Part shown: positions 4,765 to 6,077 of the stretch, piece by piece | Numbering within the stretch: position 1 is the first letter of the stretch | Layout of the letters: every line of letters starts with the position of its first letter | NCBI GenBank assembly: GCA_027067235.1 | Contig: JALXFQ010000195.1 | Location: 1 to 6,077, forward strand | Reading direction: 5' to 3' | Length of the DNA stretch: 6,077 bases | Source: Gammaproteobacteria bacterium | GTDB taxonomy: Bacteria; Pseudomonadota; Gammaproteobacteria; QOAV01 | The notes under the pieces: model-generated | The model's database searches: none | Seen by the model: only the letters and a program-made list of their open reading frames with translations | What the model was told of the DNA's origin: nothing | Position numbers and translations under genes: made by a program

Positions 4765-6077
4765 TCACGCAGCGCGGTTTTTGTTTAGCAATTGTTTCAG
4801 ATATTTACCGGTGTGTGAATGGGTCGCGCGGGCGATGTCTTCCGGTGTGCCGGTGGCAATGATTTCTCCGCCCCTGTCGCCACCCTCGGGTCCCAGATCA
4901 ATGATCCAGTCGGCGGTCTTGATCACATCCAGGTTGTGCTCGATGATGACAATGGTGTTGCCGTGGTCGCGCAAGGTGTTGAGCACGTTGAGCAATTGCC
5001 GGATGTCATCAAAATGCAGTCCGGTAGTGGGTTCATCCAGTATATACAATGTCTTGCCGGTGTCGCGCTTGGACAGCTCCCGCGCCAGCTTGATACGCTG
5101 CGCCTCGCCGCCGGACAGGGTGGTGGCGCTCTGGCCCAGCTTGATATAACCCAGGCCCACCTGCATCAGAGTGTCGAGCTTGCGCTTCACCACCGGAATG
5201 GCCGAGAAGAACTCGCTGGCGTCCTCGATGGTCATGTCCAGCACATCGCGGATGTTCCGGCCCTTGTATTCCACTTCCAGGGTCTCGCGGTTGTAGCGTG
5301 CGCCCTTGCAAACATCGCAGGCCACATAGACATCGGCCAGAAAATGCATTTCCACCTTGATCATGCCGTCGCCCTGGCAGGCTTCACAGCGGCCGCCCTT
5401 GACGTTGAAGGAAAACCTGCCCGGTTTGTAACCGCGTGAACGCGCCTCCCGGGTGCCGGCGAAAATTTCCCGCAGCGGTGTAAACAGGCCGGTATAGGTG
5501 GCCGGATTGGAACGCGGCGTGCGGCCGATGGGGCTCTGGTCGATATCCACCACCTTGTCGATCAGCTGCAGTCCTTCCACGGCCTCGCAGGGAGCGGCTT
5601 CGACGCTGCTGCGGTTGAGTTCCCGCGCCACGGTCTTGTACAGGGTATCGTTGATCAGGGTGGATTTGCCGGAGCCGGATACGCCGGTAACGCAGGTCAT
5701 CAGGCCCAGCGGAATTTCCGCGGTCACGGATTTGAGGTTGTTGCCGCTGGCGTTGCGCACGATGACTTTTTGCTCGCCTTGCGGAGTGCGGCGGTCCGGA
5801 ACCGGGATGGACCGGCGGCCGCTGAGATACTGGCCGGTAAGCGAATCCCGGCAGGCCTCGATCGCCTGTGGCGTTCCCGCCGCCACCACTTCGCCGCCGT
5901 GGACGCCGGCGCCGGGACCAAGGTCCAGCACATGATCCGCGGCGCGAATGGCGTCTTCGTCATGCTCCACCACGATCACGGTGTTGCCGATGTCGCGCAA
6001 ATGGCGCAGCGTGTCCAGCAGGCGCTGGTTGTCGCGCTGGTGCAGGCCGATGGACGGTTCGTCCAGCACATACATGA
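4765..6077 (-). CDS. uvrA: UvrABC excinuclease subunit A (C-terminal part, 5' end outside the window)
   Basis: DNA-damage recognition ATPase of nucleotide excision repair; a UvrA dimer loads UvrB at lesions. The visible 436-plus residues cover the end of the first ATPase unit (YVLDEPSIGLHQRD, VVEHDEDAIRAADH) and the whole second unit. Counting from the Met at 6075: Walker A GVSGSGKS at 131-138, the C-terminal zinc finger Cys230, Cys233, Cys253 and Cys256 (CX2C-x19-CX2C), the ABC signature LSGGEAQR at 320-327, Walker B LYILDEPTTG at 343-352, and the H-loop His380. All key residues are intact. That Met is not the start: in the family it lies inside the first Walker B region, with several hundred residues before it. 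Stop TGA 4765-4767 is followed by seven T on the minus strand behind only an imperfect hairpin, so termination there is uncertain. Confidence 0.98.
   Translation of the reverse strand, partial: MYVLDEPSIGLHQRDNQRLLDTLRHLRDIGNTVIVVEHDEDAIRAADHVLDLGPGAGVHGGEVVAAGTPQAIEACRDSLTGQYLSGRRSIPVPDRRTPQGEQKVIVRNASGNNLKSVTAEIPLGLMTCVTGVSGSGKSTLINDTLYKTVARELNRSSVEAAPCEAVEGLQLIDKVVDIDQSPIGRTPRSNPATYTGLFTPLREIFAGTREARSRGYKPGRFSFNVKGGRCEACQGDGMIKVEMHFLADVYVACDVCKGARYNRETLEVEYKGRNIRDVLDMTIEDASEFFSAIPVVKRKLDTLMQVGLGYIKLGQSATTLSGGEAQRIKLARELSKRDTGKTLYILDEPTTGLHFDDIRQLLNVLNTLRDHGNTIVIIEHNLDVIKTADWIIDLGPEGGDRGGEIIATGTPEDIARATHSHTGKYLKQLLNKNRAA

Noticed and set aside
4547..4768. A 73-codon minus-strand ORF starting at a GTG over the uvrA stop
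   Set aside because: It has no ribosome site of note, a composition of translated non-coding sequence (many Cys, Pro, Gly), and no conserved motif.
4758..4785. Intrinsic terminator after uvrA
   Set aside because: There is a T7 tract on the minus strand, but the preceding stem (CGC-GCT-GCG with bulges) is only about 3-4 bp, so it is not supported as a feature.
4819..5935. Plus-strand ORFs of 206 and 145 codons opposite uvrA
   Set aside because: These are shadows of the highly conserved uvrA frame, with no independent motifs or start signals.

Overview
The window looks like ordinary chromosome from a moderately GC-rich proteobacterium, probably a gammaproteobacterium. This rests on the close likeness of its UvrA to the enterobacterial protein, the periplasmic SurA-like isomerase and the Shine-Dalgarno style. 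The lineage is an inference. No phage, transposon, CRISPR, tRNA or rRNA signal was seen.

Left part (1-1538, minus strand): a B-type (ba3-like) cytochrome c oxidase operon, read right to left as small subunit IIa (49 aa), CuA subunit II (167 aa) and the first 242 residues of catalytic subunit I, which runs off the left edge. The order IIa-II-I is that of the Thermus thermophilus cbaD-cbaB-cbaA cluster. The enzyme is a high-affinity terminal oxidase, which fits use at low oxygen.

Middle (1539-2649): a 379-nt divergent intergenic region carries a perfect FNR-geometry palindrome (TTAAC-N4-GTTAA) and two GC-rich hairpins. It is followed on the plus strand by a CRP/FNR-family regulator. The regulator lacks the third N-terminal cysteine of FNR but has two CX2C pairs. 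The palindrome lies at exactly the class II activation distance from a -10-like hexamer facing the oxidase operon. The most interesting hypothesis is therefore a self-contained module in which an unusual FeS or redox FNR-type sensor controls the adjacent ba3 oxidase.

Right of this (2763-4061, plus) is a secreted parvulin-type peptidyl-prolyl isomerase. It appears to be a tandem duplication of a SurA-like chaperone unit in which the first copy has lost its isomerase domain. It converges on a minus-strand SCP2-like lipid-binding protein gene (4117-4515), with a strong bidirectional terminator between them (4068-4097). The right edge (4765-6077, minus) is the C-terminal part of uvrA, the nucleotide excision repair ATPase. 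The 4516-4764 gap holds only a weak candidate promoter.
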